From DATJBF01 sp035515475 (GTDB lineage Bacteria; Verrucomicrobiota; Verrucomicrobiia; Palsa-1439): a stretch of 64,000 nt of DNA. The first letter of the stretch is position 1. Every line of letters begins with the position of its first letter. This document shows positions 38,880 through 47,270 of the stretch, in pieces. Below the pieces are notes generated by a model. The model was not told the DNA's origin. It saw nothing but the letters and a program-made list of their open reading frames with translations, and did no database searches. The position numbers were made by a program, and so were the translations under genes. The stretch lies in NCBI GenBank assembly GCA_035515475.1, contig DATJBF010000073.1:1-64000 (forward strand), in the 5' to 3' direction.

Positions 38880-40647
38880 TGTACTGCTGGAGCGTCGGCG
38901 CGAACGTGTTGCCCACCCAGAGCGTGGCGCCGATACCGGTCGCCAGCAAAAGTGGTTTGCCGAACGGCGAGAAGCTGATCGTTGTTGTCTGCTGCGGTTC
39001 AGAAACAGTGGCGGACACCAGGGGGAACAGGTGCTTCGCGATGGTTTCGGATCGGGGCAACTTCGTCAGATCCAGGAAGTCATTCGTTCCCAGTCGTGAC
39101 AGGCCGGGAGTTCCCTGGACGTACAGCGGCTCGAACAGGCCGCGGAGGTTGGCGTAGACGTAGGAGGATCCGTTCGTGGGAAGGCGCATCATGGACCGCG
39201 TGTACAGTTCGCTCTTCGTGAGGGTCGGCCCGGCCTCTTTCGTCCGGGCGAGCAACTCCCGAGCGCCATCGGGCGTACTGGCCAGAATGAAGAATTGATC
39301 GGTCGTCGCGTAGGTCGGCGCGAGAACGGGCCCGCCGATGTGAACGGTGCGCAGCTTCAGTCCGGCATACTCGGTTTCATCCCAGGGAAACCGGGTGTCG
39401 TCGCCCAGCGTTGCTTCTTTGAGCGCGTCCATGACGCCGTCGACGGCGGGGCGGATCGCAGATGCGTCGGCGATCTCGCTCACGACGGCGAGGGTTGGGG
39501 CGGGCGCTCCCGAAGGCCAGTGCGCCATCAGGGCGAGTTCGGGGCCGAATTTCTGTAAGACATCCTCGCGAATGTGAATGCCGCGGTTGCTCAGGGCCTG
39601 CTCGAATTGTGTGAGCGCCGGCATCACGCTCGCGCTGCCCGATTGCGAAAGTGATTGCATCGCGTCGTCGTAGAGCGCGGCCAGATCCGCCGACCTGACG
39701 CAATACACGAGTGTGTCGGGGCTGGTCAGGGCGAGGGTCTTGCGGCGGGTGGGGGGAGTGGGTTTGGCTTCCGGTTTCGAGTAGCCGACGAACCCAACGT
39801 CCTCGATGCCGCCGTCGAGAAACGCCATGCTGGACGCTGAGGTCTGAATCCGGGCGAGGTTTTCGAACATCCGTGAAGTTTGCGGTGCCAGCGCGAGGAG
39901 CGGACCGAGAAGATTGAGCAGTTCCTCGGTATTGAGGTAGGCGAGGAACTCGTTGTGTTTGGGGGCGTGACCGAGGACGTTTTCGTATTTCGCGCTGGCG
40001 GCCAGCGGCTTGAAGTCGCGCGGGGGCTGGCCGACGTAGCAGGCGATCACATCGCGGAGCGCGTCTTCGCCCAGCGTGAAGACCACCAGCGAGTTGAGCC
40101 AGGCGTGGCAGACCTGCACGCCGGGCTGCGGTTCCCAAACCGAATACTTCACGCCGAGATGTTTTTTATCCTGAAACCGGCCCTTCGGATAGGACCGTTT
40201 GAGGTTGTTTTCCAGCGCGTAGAGGGCGGCGGTGGCCTCCATCCGCTTGTGACGCGCGTCGACGCCAAGAACGAGGCCCGGACTGAACGCGGGAAAGATC
40301 GTGACGTGGGTGACGGCGAAGAAGGCTTCGCCTTGCATGGCGTTGAGGATCTGGTTGCCCAAGCCGTTGGCTTCCCTGGGTGCTCCCAGATCGGCGGCCA
40401 TGCCCTGCACTGCCGCGAGCGGTTTTTCGAGGAACGCCTGGACTTCAGGCTCGTGCCAGAGGGCATACAATTCGGTCTTGGCAAAGTCGTCGCGTGCTTG
40501 GGAAAAATCGGGAACGTCCAGAAACAGGAGCGTGGACTCGGGGAGCAAGCTGGCGGCTTTCGGCGCCGGCTTCCCGAGCATGAAATAGAGCAACACCGCC
40601 GCCACAACCGCGGTAAACAACAACAAGATGACGACGATCTTCCTCAT
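38782..40647 (-). CDS. Large membrane-anchored protein of unknown function (DUF3352-like)
   Basis: The 621-residue protein has one N-terminal membrane anchor (about 3-22) and is otherwise periplasmic or extracytoplasmic by prediction. Its opening after the anchor (SLLPESTLLFLDVPDFSQARDDF) and alternating segments resemble DUF3352-type proteins found in Planctomycetes and Verrucomicrobia. No enzyme motif is visible. ATG 40647 is chosen because it begins right at the anchor. Its last 98 bases overlap the 3' end of the convergent pseudouridine synthase fusion. Confidence 0.6.
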   Translation of the reverse strand: MRKIVVILLLFTAVVAAVLLYFMLGKPAPKAASLLPESTLLFLDVPDFSQARDDFAKTELYALWHEPEVQAFLEKPLAAVQGMAADLGAPREANGLGNQILNAMQGEAFFAVTHVTIFPAFSPGLVLGVDARHKRMEATAALYALENNLKRSYPKGRFQDKKHLGVKYSVWEPQPGVQVCHAWLNSLVVFTLGEDALRDVIACYVGQPPRDFKPLAASAKYENVLGHAPKHNEFLAYLNTEELLNLLGPLLALAPQTSRMFENLARIQTSASSMAFLDGGIEDVGFVGYSKPEAKPTPPTRRKTLALTSPDTLVYCVRSADLAALYDDAMQSLSQSGSASVMPALTQFEQALSNRGIHIREDVLQKFGPELALMAHWPSGAPAPTLAVVSEIADASAIRPAVDGVMDALKEATLGDDTRFPWDETEYAGLKLRTVHIGGPVLAPTYATTDQFFILASTPDGARELLARTKEAGPTLTKSELYTRSMMRLPTNGSSYVYANLRGLFEPLYVQGTPGLSRLGTNDFLDLTKLPRSETIAKHLFPLVSATVSEPQQTTTISFSPFGKPLLLATGIGATLWVGNTFAPTLQQYINPAVSTKPSGTAARSAPRENQTATSQTLPTR

Positions 40648-40803
40648 GTCGGGCGTGCCCGCCACGCGGCGCGGCAACGGGCGCGGATGCTAGTCGCTTA
40701 ATAAACTGAGCGTCAAGGAAATAGGCCGTTCGCAGAAGTATCGACGTGCAAAAAGATGGGAAACGCGGTATGTTCAGGGCCGTTTGCTGAGGGCTATGCG
40801 GGT

Positions 40804-41898
40804 ATGAAGGGAACTCGATCTGGTGGCCGCCGCGGATGGAACGTGGCGTTCGTGTGCCTTTTGGTGCTGGTCGCAGGCGCGGCCGGCGCGCGCGCCGTGC
40901 TGTTCAAGTCCACGGGCGACCCTAGCTACAACACCACCGCGCCGACCGGGTCCCTCACCAACAGCGGTTGGCAGTACGAAGGTTCTTGGAGCAACTACTT
41001 GGCGACGCCCATTGCACCGCGGTACTTCATCGCGGCCAACCATGTCGGCGGCCAAATCGGAGACATTTTCACATTCAATGGCTACGCCTATCATACGGTG
41101 TGGGTTACCAATACTCCCGGGGTCGATTTGAATGTATGGCGTGTCGCCGAGACGTTTCCGATCTACGCGTCGCTGTACACCAACTCGAACGAGGTCGGCA
41201 AGCACTGCACCGTTTTCGGTCGTGGCACCCAGCGGGGCAGTCCCGTCATCGTCAGTGGGAAGACCAACGGTTGGAATTGGGGTACGGAGGACTTTGTGGA
41301 GCGCTGGGGCGAGAACGACATCGCGGCCGTCGCATCCGGTGGCTATCTGTACGCGACATTCGACGCTGGCGGTAACTCGAACGAATGTGATTTGTCGGTC
41401 GACGATTCCAGTGGCGGATTGTTCATCCAAGACAGCGGCGTTTGGAAACTGGCGGGGATTCATCACACCGTGGATGGCTACTTCAGTTATACGGGATCGA
41501 GCACGGATGAATTCATCGCCGCATTGACGGACTCGCGGGGTCTCTACTACGGCAGCGGCACAAACTGGACGCTCATCGGCGGCCCGACGCCAGTTCCCAC
41601 TGGCTTCTACAGCACGCGCATCTCGGCGAATGTGGCTTGGATCAACAGCGTGATCGATTACCTGCCGGGCGATGATTTGCAGATTACGAAGGTCCAGGTG
41701 ATCGGCAACGATATCAGTGTCAGCTTTGCCTCGGGATCGAATCGGCTTTACCATGTCGACCGCCGCGACGATTTGGGAAGTGGTTCCTGGACCACGTTCA
41801 CAAACAACGTCGAGGGCACGGGCGGGATAGTATCGGTCCTCGATACGAACGCCGCAACGCTTCCGCAGCGGTTCTACCGCGTCGGGCTCATCCAGTGA
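40804..41898 (+). CDS. Secreted trypsin-like serine protease with C-terminal beta module
   Basis: The 364-residue protein has a signal peptide (about 1-31, cut near GARA) and an S1-like domain. Candidate triad residues are H80 (FIAANHVGG), D108 (GVDLNVWRV) and S203 (DDSSGGLFI). The normal GDSGG is relaxed to DSSGG, so activity is likely but unproven. Residues 290-364 form a beta module ending in LPQRFYRVGLIQ, a tail typical of secreted Verrucomicrobia proteins and perhaps used for surface sorting. ATG 40804 is used; ATG 40756 is open in frame. Confidence 0.7.
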   Translation: MKGTRSGGRRGWNVAFVCLLVLVAGAAGARAVLFKSTGDPSYNTTAPTGSLTNSGWQYEGSWSNYLATPIAPRYFIAANHVGGQIGDIFTFNGYAYHTVWVTNTPGVDLNVWRVAETFPIYASLYTNSNEVGKHCTVFGRGTQRGSPVIVSGKTNGWNWGTEDFVERWGENDIAAVASGGYLYATFDAGGNSNECDLSVDDSSGGLFIQDSGVWKLAGIHHTVDGYFSYTGSSTDEFIAALTDSRGLYYGSGTNWTLIGGPTPVPTGFYSTRISANVAWINSVIDYLPGDDLQITKVQVIGNDISVSFASGSNRLYHVDRRDDLGSGSWTTFTNNVEGTGGIVSVLDTNAATLPQRFYRVGLIQ

Positions 41899-41942
41899 CG
41901 CTCGCTTGACACTTTCGGGCGATTCCCTATACTGCTGGGGAC

Positions 41943-43313
41943 ATGCAGACGGACGAGCCGGGGGGACCAAGGACTACCGCCCGCGTCGAGCCATCAGTGT
42001 TCGACGTGAATCTTTCACACGCATTGCGGCATCCCAACCGCATGGGATTGCCGGCTTCCAGCGTGGGGGATCGTTTCTCGTCGACGGGCCGCGGGCCGTG
42101 GTCAACGGTCGCGGATGCGGACTGGAACGATTGGCGGTGGCAGTTGCGCAACCGCATCGCGACGTTGGAGCAGTTGTCGGCGCTGATGCCGTTGACGTCC
42201 GAAGAGCGCGAGGGGGTCGTGTTGGCGGGCCACAAGCTGGCACTGGCGATCACGCCGTACTTTTTCAATCTGATCGACGTCAACGACCCGAACTGTCCGA
42301 TTCGCCGCCAGGTCGTGCCCCGCGTCGAGGAGATGATTCCCGCCCCGTGGGAGATGATCGACCCGTGCGGGGAGGACGAGCACATGGTGGCGCCCGGACT
42401 CGTGCACCGGTATCCGGACCGGGTGTTGTTTCTCGTCACGGATCGTTGCGCCGCTTATTGCCGGTATTGCACGCGCAGCCGGGTGGTGAGCGGCGTGGGG
42501 GATCAACATCTCGAAACGGATTTCTCGGCGGCGATCAATTACATCCGCGAACACCGCGAAGTGCGCGACGTGTTGTTGAGTGGCGGCGACCCGCTGCTGT
42601 TCAGCGACGAGCGGCTCGAGCATTTGCTGTCGCAGGTGCGCGCGATCCAGCATGTCGAATTTCTGCGGATTGGGACGCGGATCCCGATCTTTTTGCCGCA
42701 GCGGATCACGCCCGAGTTGTGCGCGATGCTGCGGAAGTATCATCCGTTGTGGATGAGCATTCATTCCAATCACCCCAAGGAAGCGACGCACGAAGTCAAG
42801 GAGGCGTGCGCTCGGCTGGCGGATGCCGGCATTCCGTTGGGGAATCAGACGGTGTTGTTGAATGGGGTCAACGACGACGTCGCGGTAATGAAAGAGCTCA
42901 TGCACAAGCTGCTGATGATGCGGGTGCGGCCATATTACATCTACCAGTGTGACCTGGTGAAGGGCACGCACCACTTGCGGACGAGCGTCCGCAAAGGGCT
43001 TGAAATCATGGAAGCCCTGCGCGGCTACACAACCGGCTACGCCGTGCCGCAATATGTGATCGATGCGCCCGGTGGGGGCGGCAAAGTGCCCATCGGGCCG
43101 GAGTACGTGTTGGCGCACGATAAAGAACGCGTCATCATTCGCAATTACGAAGGCAAAGTCTTCGAATACCCCGAGTTGAACGAGTTGCCTGGTGTCCCTC
43201 CTTCACCCAGTGAGACTTGCCCCGACAGCGTTGGGGCTGGTGCAGAGCCTGCTGTTTCATGCGCTCAGACTGCGGAGACGGGAAATGGACGCCATCGCAC
43301 GACGCTCGACTGA
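41943..43313 (+). CDS. kamA: Lysine 2,3-aminomutase (radical SAM, PLP)
   Basis: The 456-residue enzyme converts L-lysine to L-beta-lysine using a [4Fe-4S] cluster, SAM and PLP. Cluster ligands are C169, C173 and C176 (CAAYCRYCTRSR); the PLP Lys is K381 in DAPGGGGKVP. The two Asp residues that hold the lysine side-chain amine in clostridial LAM are kept as D337 (YQCDLVKG) and D374 (VIDAPGGGG). That favours lysine over glutamate as substrate, and the PGGGGK motif separates it from EpmB. Its last 29 bases overlap an ATP-grasp gene. Confidence 0.92.
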   Translation: MQTDEPGGPRTTARVEPSVFDVNLSHALRHPNRMGLPASSVGDRFSSTGRGPWSTVADADWNDWRWQLRNRIATLEQLSALMPLTSEEREGVVLAGHKLALAITPYFFNLIDVNDPNCPIRRQVVPRVEEMIPAPWEMIDPCGEDEHMVAPGLVHRYPDRVLFLVTDRCAAYCRYCTRSRVVSGVGDQHLETDFSAAINYIREHREVRDVLLSGGDPLLFSDERLEHLLSQVRAIQHVEFLRIGTRIPIFLPQRITPELCAMLRKYHPLWMSIHSNHPKEATHEVKEACARLADAGIPLGNQTVLLNGVNDDVAVMKELMHKLLMMRVRPYYIYQCDLVKGTHHLRTSVRKGLEIMEALRGYTTGYAVPQYVIDAPGGGGKVPIGPEYVLAHDKERVIIRNYEGKVFEYPELNELPGVPPSPSETCPDSVGAGAEPAVSCAQTAETGNGRHRTTLD

Positions 43314-44241
43314 AATTCACTTTGGACTCGCCTGGAACTGGGAACACGACAAGGATTTCGTCAACCTGCTGGACCGGTCGTGCCTGCAGTCCGGGCTGAG
43401 CTGTTACCTCGTCGGCGGCCACAATCTTCAGCAAACCTACCTCGAAGTCCAAAACGACGAACGCCGGTTCCTCTTCTTTCTCGACCGCGCCAGCGATGAG
43501 GACCCGCGGTTTCTGCAATTCAATCAACTGCTGCAGTCCAAAGGCACAAAATTCATCAACGCGCACCATCATTACCAGCGCTCCATCGACAAGGCCAACA
43601 TCCACGGCGAGTTGCTCGCCCACGGCCTTCAACTCCCGTTGACCATCATCCTGCCGCCGTACGATAGCGAGCCGGGTTTCGATCCCCGCGTGATCGAGCC
43701 GCTGGCCAAACCGTTCGTCGTGAAACCGTCGCGCGGCAGCGGCGGGTTCGGGGTCATGATCGGGGCGACCCGGCCCGACGACGTGATCCAGACCCGCGCC
43801 AAGTTCCGCAACCAGCGCTTTCTCGTTCAGCAGCGGATCGAACCGCAGATTCTGGGGGGCCGGCGGGCCTGGTTTCGGGTCTATCACGTCTGCGGCCAGA
43901 TCATTCCGTGTTGGTGGGATGACACCACGCACAAATACGGCGTCGTCACTCCCGGCGATGGCGGGGTGGTCAACACCGAGGAACTGCTGCGCATCGTCCG
44001 CATCATCGCCGAGGTTTCACAACTCGACTTCTTCAGCACCGAAATCGCCCTCGACAAGGATGGCCGTTACGTCGTGGTGGATTACGTCAACGATCCCTGC
44101 GATATGCGGCCGCAGTCGAAGCACTTCGATGGCGTGCCGGACACGATCGTGCGGGTGATCGTGGGCTGTATCACCGATCACATCAAGAAACTCAAGCCCG
44201 TGCCCGTGGCGATCGACGACGAAGCCCGCTGGTGGCCGTAA
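43285..44241 (+). CDS. ATP-grasp ligase coupled to lysine aminomutase
   Basis: The 318-residue protein has an ATP-grasp fold: KPFVVKPSRGSGGFGVMIGA (nucleotide-binding Lys and Gly-rich loop), QRFLVQQRIEPQ, and the metal-binding acidic end ALDKDGRYVVVDYVNDP (D and N). The first 100 residues are a pre-ATP-grasp domain unlike RimK or D-Ala ligase as far as I can tell. ATG 43285, inside kamA with GGAG 8 bases upstream, is chosen over an open frame from 43192. The coupling suggests it ligates the kamA product to something; the acceptor is unknown. Confidence 0.8.
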   Translation: MDAIARRSTEIHFGLAWNWEHDKDFVNLLDRSCLQSGLSCYLVGGHNLQQTYLEVQNDERRFLFFLDRASDEDPRFLQFNQLLQSKGTKFINAHHHYQRSIDKANIHGELLAHGLQLPLTIILPPYDSEPGFDPRVIEPLAKPFVVKPSRGSGGFGVMIGATRPDDVIQTRAKFRNQRFLVQQRIEPQILGGRRAWFRVYHVCGQIIPCWWDDTTHKYGVVTPGDGGVVNTEELLRIVRIIAEVSQLDFFSTEIALDKDGRYVVVDYVNDPCDMRPQSKHFDGVPDTIVRVIVGCITDHIKKLKPVPVAIDDEARWWP

Positions 44242-44324
44242 ACCCTCGCCCTAATCCTGCCCCTTGAAAGGGAAGGGGATCGCCTCCTCGCCCCGCTTGC
44301 GGGGAGAGGATCAAGGTGAGGGGT
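44242..44324. terminator. Two-hairpin palindromic element between convergent genes
   Basis: Two perfect hairpins, CCCCTT/AAGGGG (44260-44278) and CCCCGC-TT-GCGGGG (44291-44304), lie within outer arms ACCCTCGCC and GGTGAGGGGT. The element fills the gap between the convergent ATP-grasp and TSUP genes. It may terminate transcription from both sides. The CCCTC(A/G)CCCTAATCC...GAGAGGA...GGTGAGGGG pattern is also a common dispersed bacterial repeat. Confidence 0.55.
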
Positions 44325-45091
44325 CACTTTTCCATCATCAACTGGATCGCCACGATCACTCCGAACGTGACGACGGCACCGCGCAGCAGCCGGGCTGACA
44401 TCCGTTGGGCGGTGTGGGCCCCGACGAATCCGCCGATCACGGAGGCCACGGCCATTCCGAGGGCGATCTTCAGCACGGCCGCGCCGACGACGATGAAGTA
44501 GATGGCGGCGATGCCGTTGATGAACATGGCGAACAGATTCTTCATCGCATTGGCTGCCTGCAAATCCTCGGGCAGAAAGATCGCCATGGCCGCCAACATC
44601 AGGATTCCGATGCCGGCGCCGAAGTAGCCGCCATACACCGCGATGACGAACTGGCTGAGCCACAGGGCCACGGCGTGCTTGCGCGGATGGGCGGCCGCGC
44701 GCGCCGACATCCACCGGCCGATCGGCTCGTTGGCCAGCAGCAAGCCACAGGCGAGAAAAATCAGGTACGGCACGATGAACCGGAAGGCCTTCTCGGGTGT
44801 CTGTAACAGCAGCACGGCTCCGGCGACGCCGCCGAGCAGCGACGGCAGAAGCAACGTCCAGACGCGGACGCGGTTCTCGGCGAGTTGACGGCGGTACGTC
44901 CACGAACTCATGGCCGAGCCGGGCCAGACCGAGCAGGTATTGGTCGCGTTGGCGGCAATGCTCGCATGCAACGTCGGCATCAGGCCGCTGTAGAGCAGCG
45001 TGGGAAACGTGAGTAACGTGCCGCCGCCGGCGACGGCGTTGACGAATCCGGCGCCGAACGCCGCGAGGATGATCAGCCAGTAAACGTGCAT
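44324..45091 (-). CDS. TSUP (TauE/SafE) family membrane permease
   Basis: The 255-residue protein has about eight membrane helices and the family start GFVNAVAGGGTLLTFPTLL, repeated in the second half as FGAGIGILML. TSUP proteins export small organic or inorganic anions such as sulfite, sulfoacetate or thiosulfate; the substrate cannot be told from sequence. Divergent from rlmI, with a 43-base gap. Confidence 0.88.
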   Translation of the reverse strand: MHVYWLIILAAFGAGFVNAVAGGGTLLTFPTLLYSGLMPTLHASIAANATNTCSVWPGSAMSSWTYRRQLAENRVRVWTLLLPSLLGGVAGAVLLLQTPEKAFRFIVPYLIFLACGLLLANEPIGRWMSARAAAHPRKHAVALWLSQFVIAVYGGYFGAGIGILMLAAMAIFLPEDLQAANAMKNLFAMFINGIAAIYFIVVGAAVLKIALGMAVASVIGGFVGAHTAQRMSARLLRGAVVTFGVIVAIQLMMEK

Positions 45092-45134
45092 GATTGGTTG
45101 CGCAGCTTAGCAAACTTCTGATAGCGTCACAAAC

Positions 45135-46313
45135 ATGCCATCGGTGATTCTCAAAAGGGGCAAGGACCGCCGCCTTATCGTCGGCCATTGCTGGGTGTAT
45201 CAAGGCGAGATTGACAAGATCACCGGCGAACCCGGGGACGGCGACCCCGTGGACATTCGCGATCACAAGGACCGCTTTCTCGGTCGCGGACTGCTCAACA
45301 CCCGGTCGCGAATCACCGTGCGGCGGTTTACCACGGAAAAGGAAGAGATCGACCGCGATTTCTTCCGGCGCCGGATCGAAGCGGCGCTGGAATACCGGCG
45401 GGAAACCACGTTGATTGGCGATGCCAACACGTTCCGGGTCATCTCGTCCGAGGGCGACCTGCTGCCCGGTCTGATTGTCGACCAATACACCGACCACCTG
45501 GTGCTGCAGGCGCTCACCCTCGGCATCGACCAGCGCAAGAAGATGCTCGTCGAGTTGCTGCGGGAGATGTTCCAGCCACAAGCGATTGTGGAGCGCAGCG
45601 ATGTTCCGAGCCGGAAGCTGGAAGGATTGGGAGAAACCAAGGGCGTGCTGTTCGGCGAGACCGAGGCCGTCGTCCGCCTGCAGTTCGACCATTTCTCCGT
45701 CGAGGTCAATCTTCTCGAAGACCAGAAGACGGGCTTCTTCCTTGACCAACGGGCCAACTACGCCGAAGTGGCGCGCCGTTGCATGGGGAAGCGCGTGCTC
45801 GATTGTTTCAGCTACCACGGCGGCTTCGCGCTGGCCGCGGCCGGGGCCGACGCGCAGAGCGTCGAGGCCGTCGAGATCTCCGAGCCAGCGGTCGCCCGGG
45901 CGCGCAAGAACGCCGAGCTGAACGGGCTCACGGGCAGGATCGAGTTCGTCGGCGCCAACGCCTTCGATTTGCTGAAGAAATACGACGGCGATAAGCGGCG
46001 GTACGACGTGATCGTGCTGGACCCGCCGTCGTTCACGCGCACCAAGCAGAACGTGGACGACGCGGTGCGGGGTTACAAGGAAATCAACCTTCGCGCGCTG
46101 AAGATGTTGCCGCCCGGCGGTCTTCTCGCCACGTTTACCTGCTCGCACCATATTGGCGGCGAATTGTTCAAGTCGATCGTGCTCGATGCCGCCGCCGATG
46201 CCCGCAAGACCCTGCGGCTCGTGGACGTACTCACCCAATCACCCGACCATCCGATTCTGCCCGCCGTGCCGGAAACGGAGTACCTGCGCGGTCTGTTGCT
46301 TCAGGTGATGTGA
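45135..46313 (+). CDS. rlmI: 23S rRNA (cytosine-C5) methyltransferase RlmI-type
   Basis: The 392-residue protein has an N-terminal PUA domain (about 1-75), then a central RlmI domain (RVISSEGDLLPGLIVDQY, DQKTGFFLDQRANY) and a SAM-binding methyltransferase core (RVLDCFSYHGGFALAAA). Catalytic motifs are VLDPPSFTRTK and FTCSHHI with its Cys. RlmI methylates C1962 of 23S rRNA in E. coli. A second, related methyltransferase domain lies at 37305-38879, fused to a pseudouridine synthase and without a PUA domain. Confidence 0.93.
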   Translation: MPSVILKRGKDRRLIVGHCWVYQGEIDKITGEPGDGDPVDIRDHKDRFLGRGLLNTRSRITVRRFTTEKEEIDRDFFRRRIEAALEYRRETTLIGDANTFRVISSEGDLLPGLIVDQYTDHLVLQALTLGIDQRKKMLVELLREMFQPQAIVERSDVPSRKLEGLGETKGVLFGETEAVVRLQFDHFSVEVNLLEDQKTGFFLDQRANYAEVARRCMGKRVLDCFSYHGGFALAAAGADAQSVEAVEISEPAVARARKNAELNGLTGRIEFVGANAFDLLKKYDGDKRRYDVIVLDPPSFTRTKQNVDDAVRGYKEINLRALKMLPPGGLLATFTCSHHIGGELFKSIVLDAAADARKTLRLVDVLTQSPDHPILPAVPETEYLRGLLLQVM

Positions 46314-46383
46314 TCTTGAGCGTAGGGCGGCGGCGACGCGGCGACGTCGCCAGAGTCGAATCAAACTGCTGTTCCTGGCGTTT

Positions 46384-47121
46384 CTATTTCGCTGGGCCGA
46401 CAAACTTGCCCTGTTTCCAAAGCCCGTCCTCGACCTTTCCGTCGGGATAATGCATAACGCCTTGGCCGTCCGTTTTCCCATCCAAGAATTCGCCGACGTA
46501 TTTGCGGCCATCGGGCCAGGTCATCGTGCCGCTGCCCTCGGGTAATTCGACTCCGTCTTCGACGACCTTCCAACTGCCCTGGTATACCCGCCCATCCGGC
46601 CACATAATCGTCCCGCCGCTCGGGCTGCCATCGAAGTTCCAGGTTCCCTCTTCCTTGGTTCCATCTGGTGCCACCCACGTACCGCTCACCTTATACGCCT
46701 TGCCGTCCCGCCACTCGCCTTGTTGGTGCGTCCCATGCAAGTCCGCAACCGTTCCCTGGCCACTCGGGAGGTTCCCAATCGTTTCCCCTTCGTAAATCGT
46801 TCCGTCAGGCAAGACGACATGGCCGTGCGGATTGACTCCGAGGCTGCCCAGCGTGTCTGCGGATTTCTCGGTGCCTGACAGTGTGAAGTCCGGCGCATCG
46901 CCGAGCGCGTGTGCCGTGGCGTTCGCCGCCGGATGCGTTTCTGCCGTCAGCCCCAGCGTGGTGGCCGTGCCGTTGGTGCCACCGCTATTGCGTCCGGTAG
47001 CGGGCTGTGCTTCATGCGTCGGAGATGGCGAACCCTGGTCGTTCGACTTGGCGCAGCCCCCCAGAAACAGGAGCAGACCCAGCATGGGCACCATGATCAG
47101 TAAACCGTCGTGTCGTTTCAT
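46384..47121 (-). CDS. MORN-repeat lipoprotein
   Basis: The 245-residue protein has a lipoprotein signal with lipobox LGGC (Cys about residue 23), a low-complexity Thr/Asn/Ala linker (about 25-90), then four to five MORN repeats (about 105-240; for example YEGETIGNLPSGQGT, YQGSWKV, YVGEFLDGKTDGQGVM). It should be anchored by a lipid to the inner or outer membrane. MORN repeats bind lipids or proteins; the role here is unknown. Divergent from the phosphoglucomutase gene. Confidence 0.85.
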   Translation of the reverse strand: MKRHDGLLIMVPMLGLLLFLGGCAKSNDQGSPSPTHEAQPATGRNSGGTNGTATTLGLTAETHPAANATAHALGDAPDFTLSGTEKSADTLGSLGVNPHGHVVLPDGTIYEGETIGNLPSGQGTVADLHGTHQQGEWRDGKAYKVSGTWVAPDGTKEEGTWNFDGSPSGGTIMWPDGRVYQGSWKVVEDGVELPEGSGTMTWPDGRKYVGEFLDGKTDGQGVMHYPDGKVEDGLWKQGKFVGPAK

Positions 47122-47270
47122 CGTTTCGTCCTCAGGCTGGCCGGCGTGTGCGTGAGACCGAGGCCAGCTCGTTTTCGGTCTCTCATATCACCGTTGCGTA
47201 TCCGCCTCAAGCCTGGATTGGTCATCATTCCCAGTGGACGGAGGCGCCACGGCGGCTATACTCTCGGCGC

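Noticed and set aside
43192..43284. Upstream extension of the ATP-grasp gene
   Set aside because: Translation from 43192 adds a Leu/Arg-rich stretch lying entirely in kamA; ATG 43285 has its own Shine-Dalgarno and starts just before the recognisable domain.
44178..46238. A 686-codon minus-strand open frame
   Set aside because: Mostly antisense to rlmI and out of frame with the TSUP gene; its translation is low-complexity Arg/His/Ala and has no domain.
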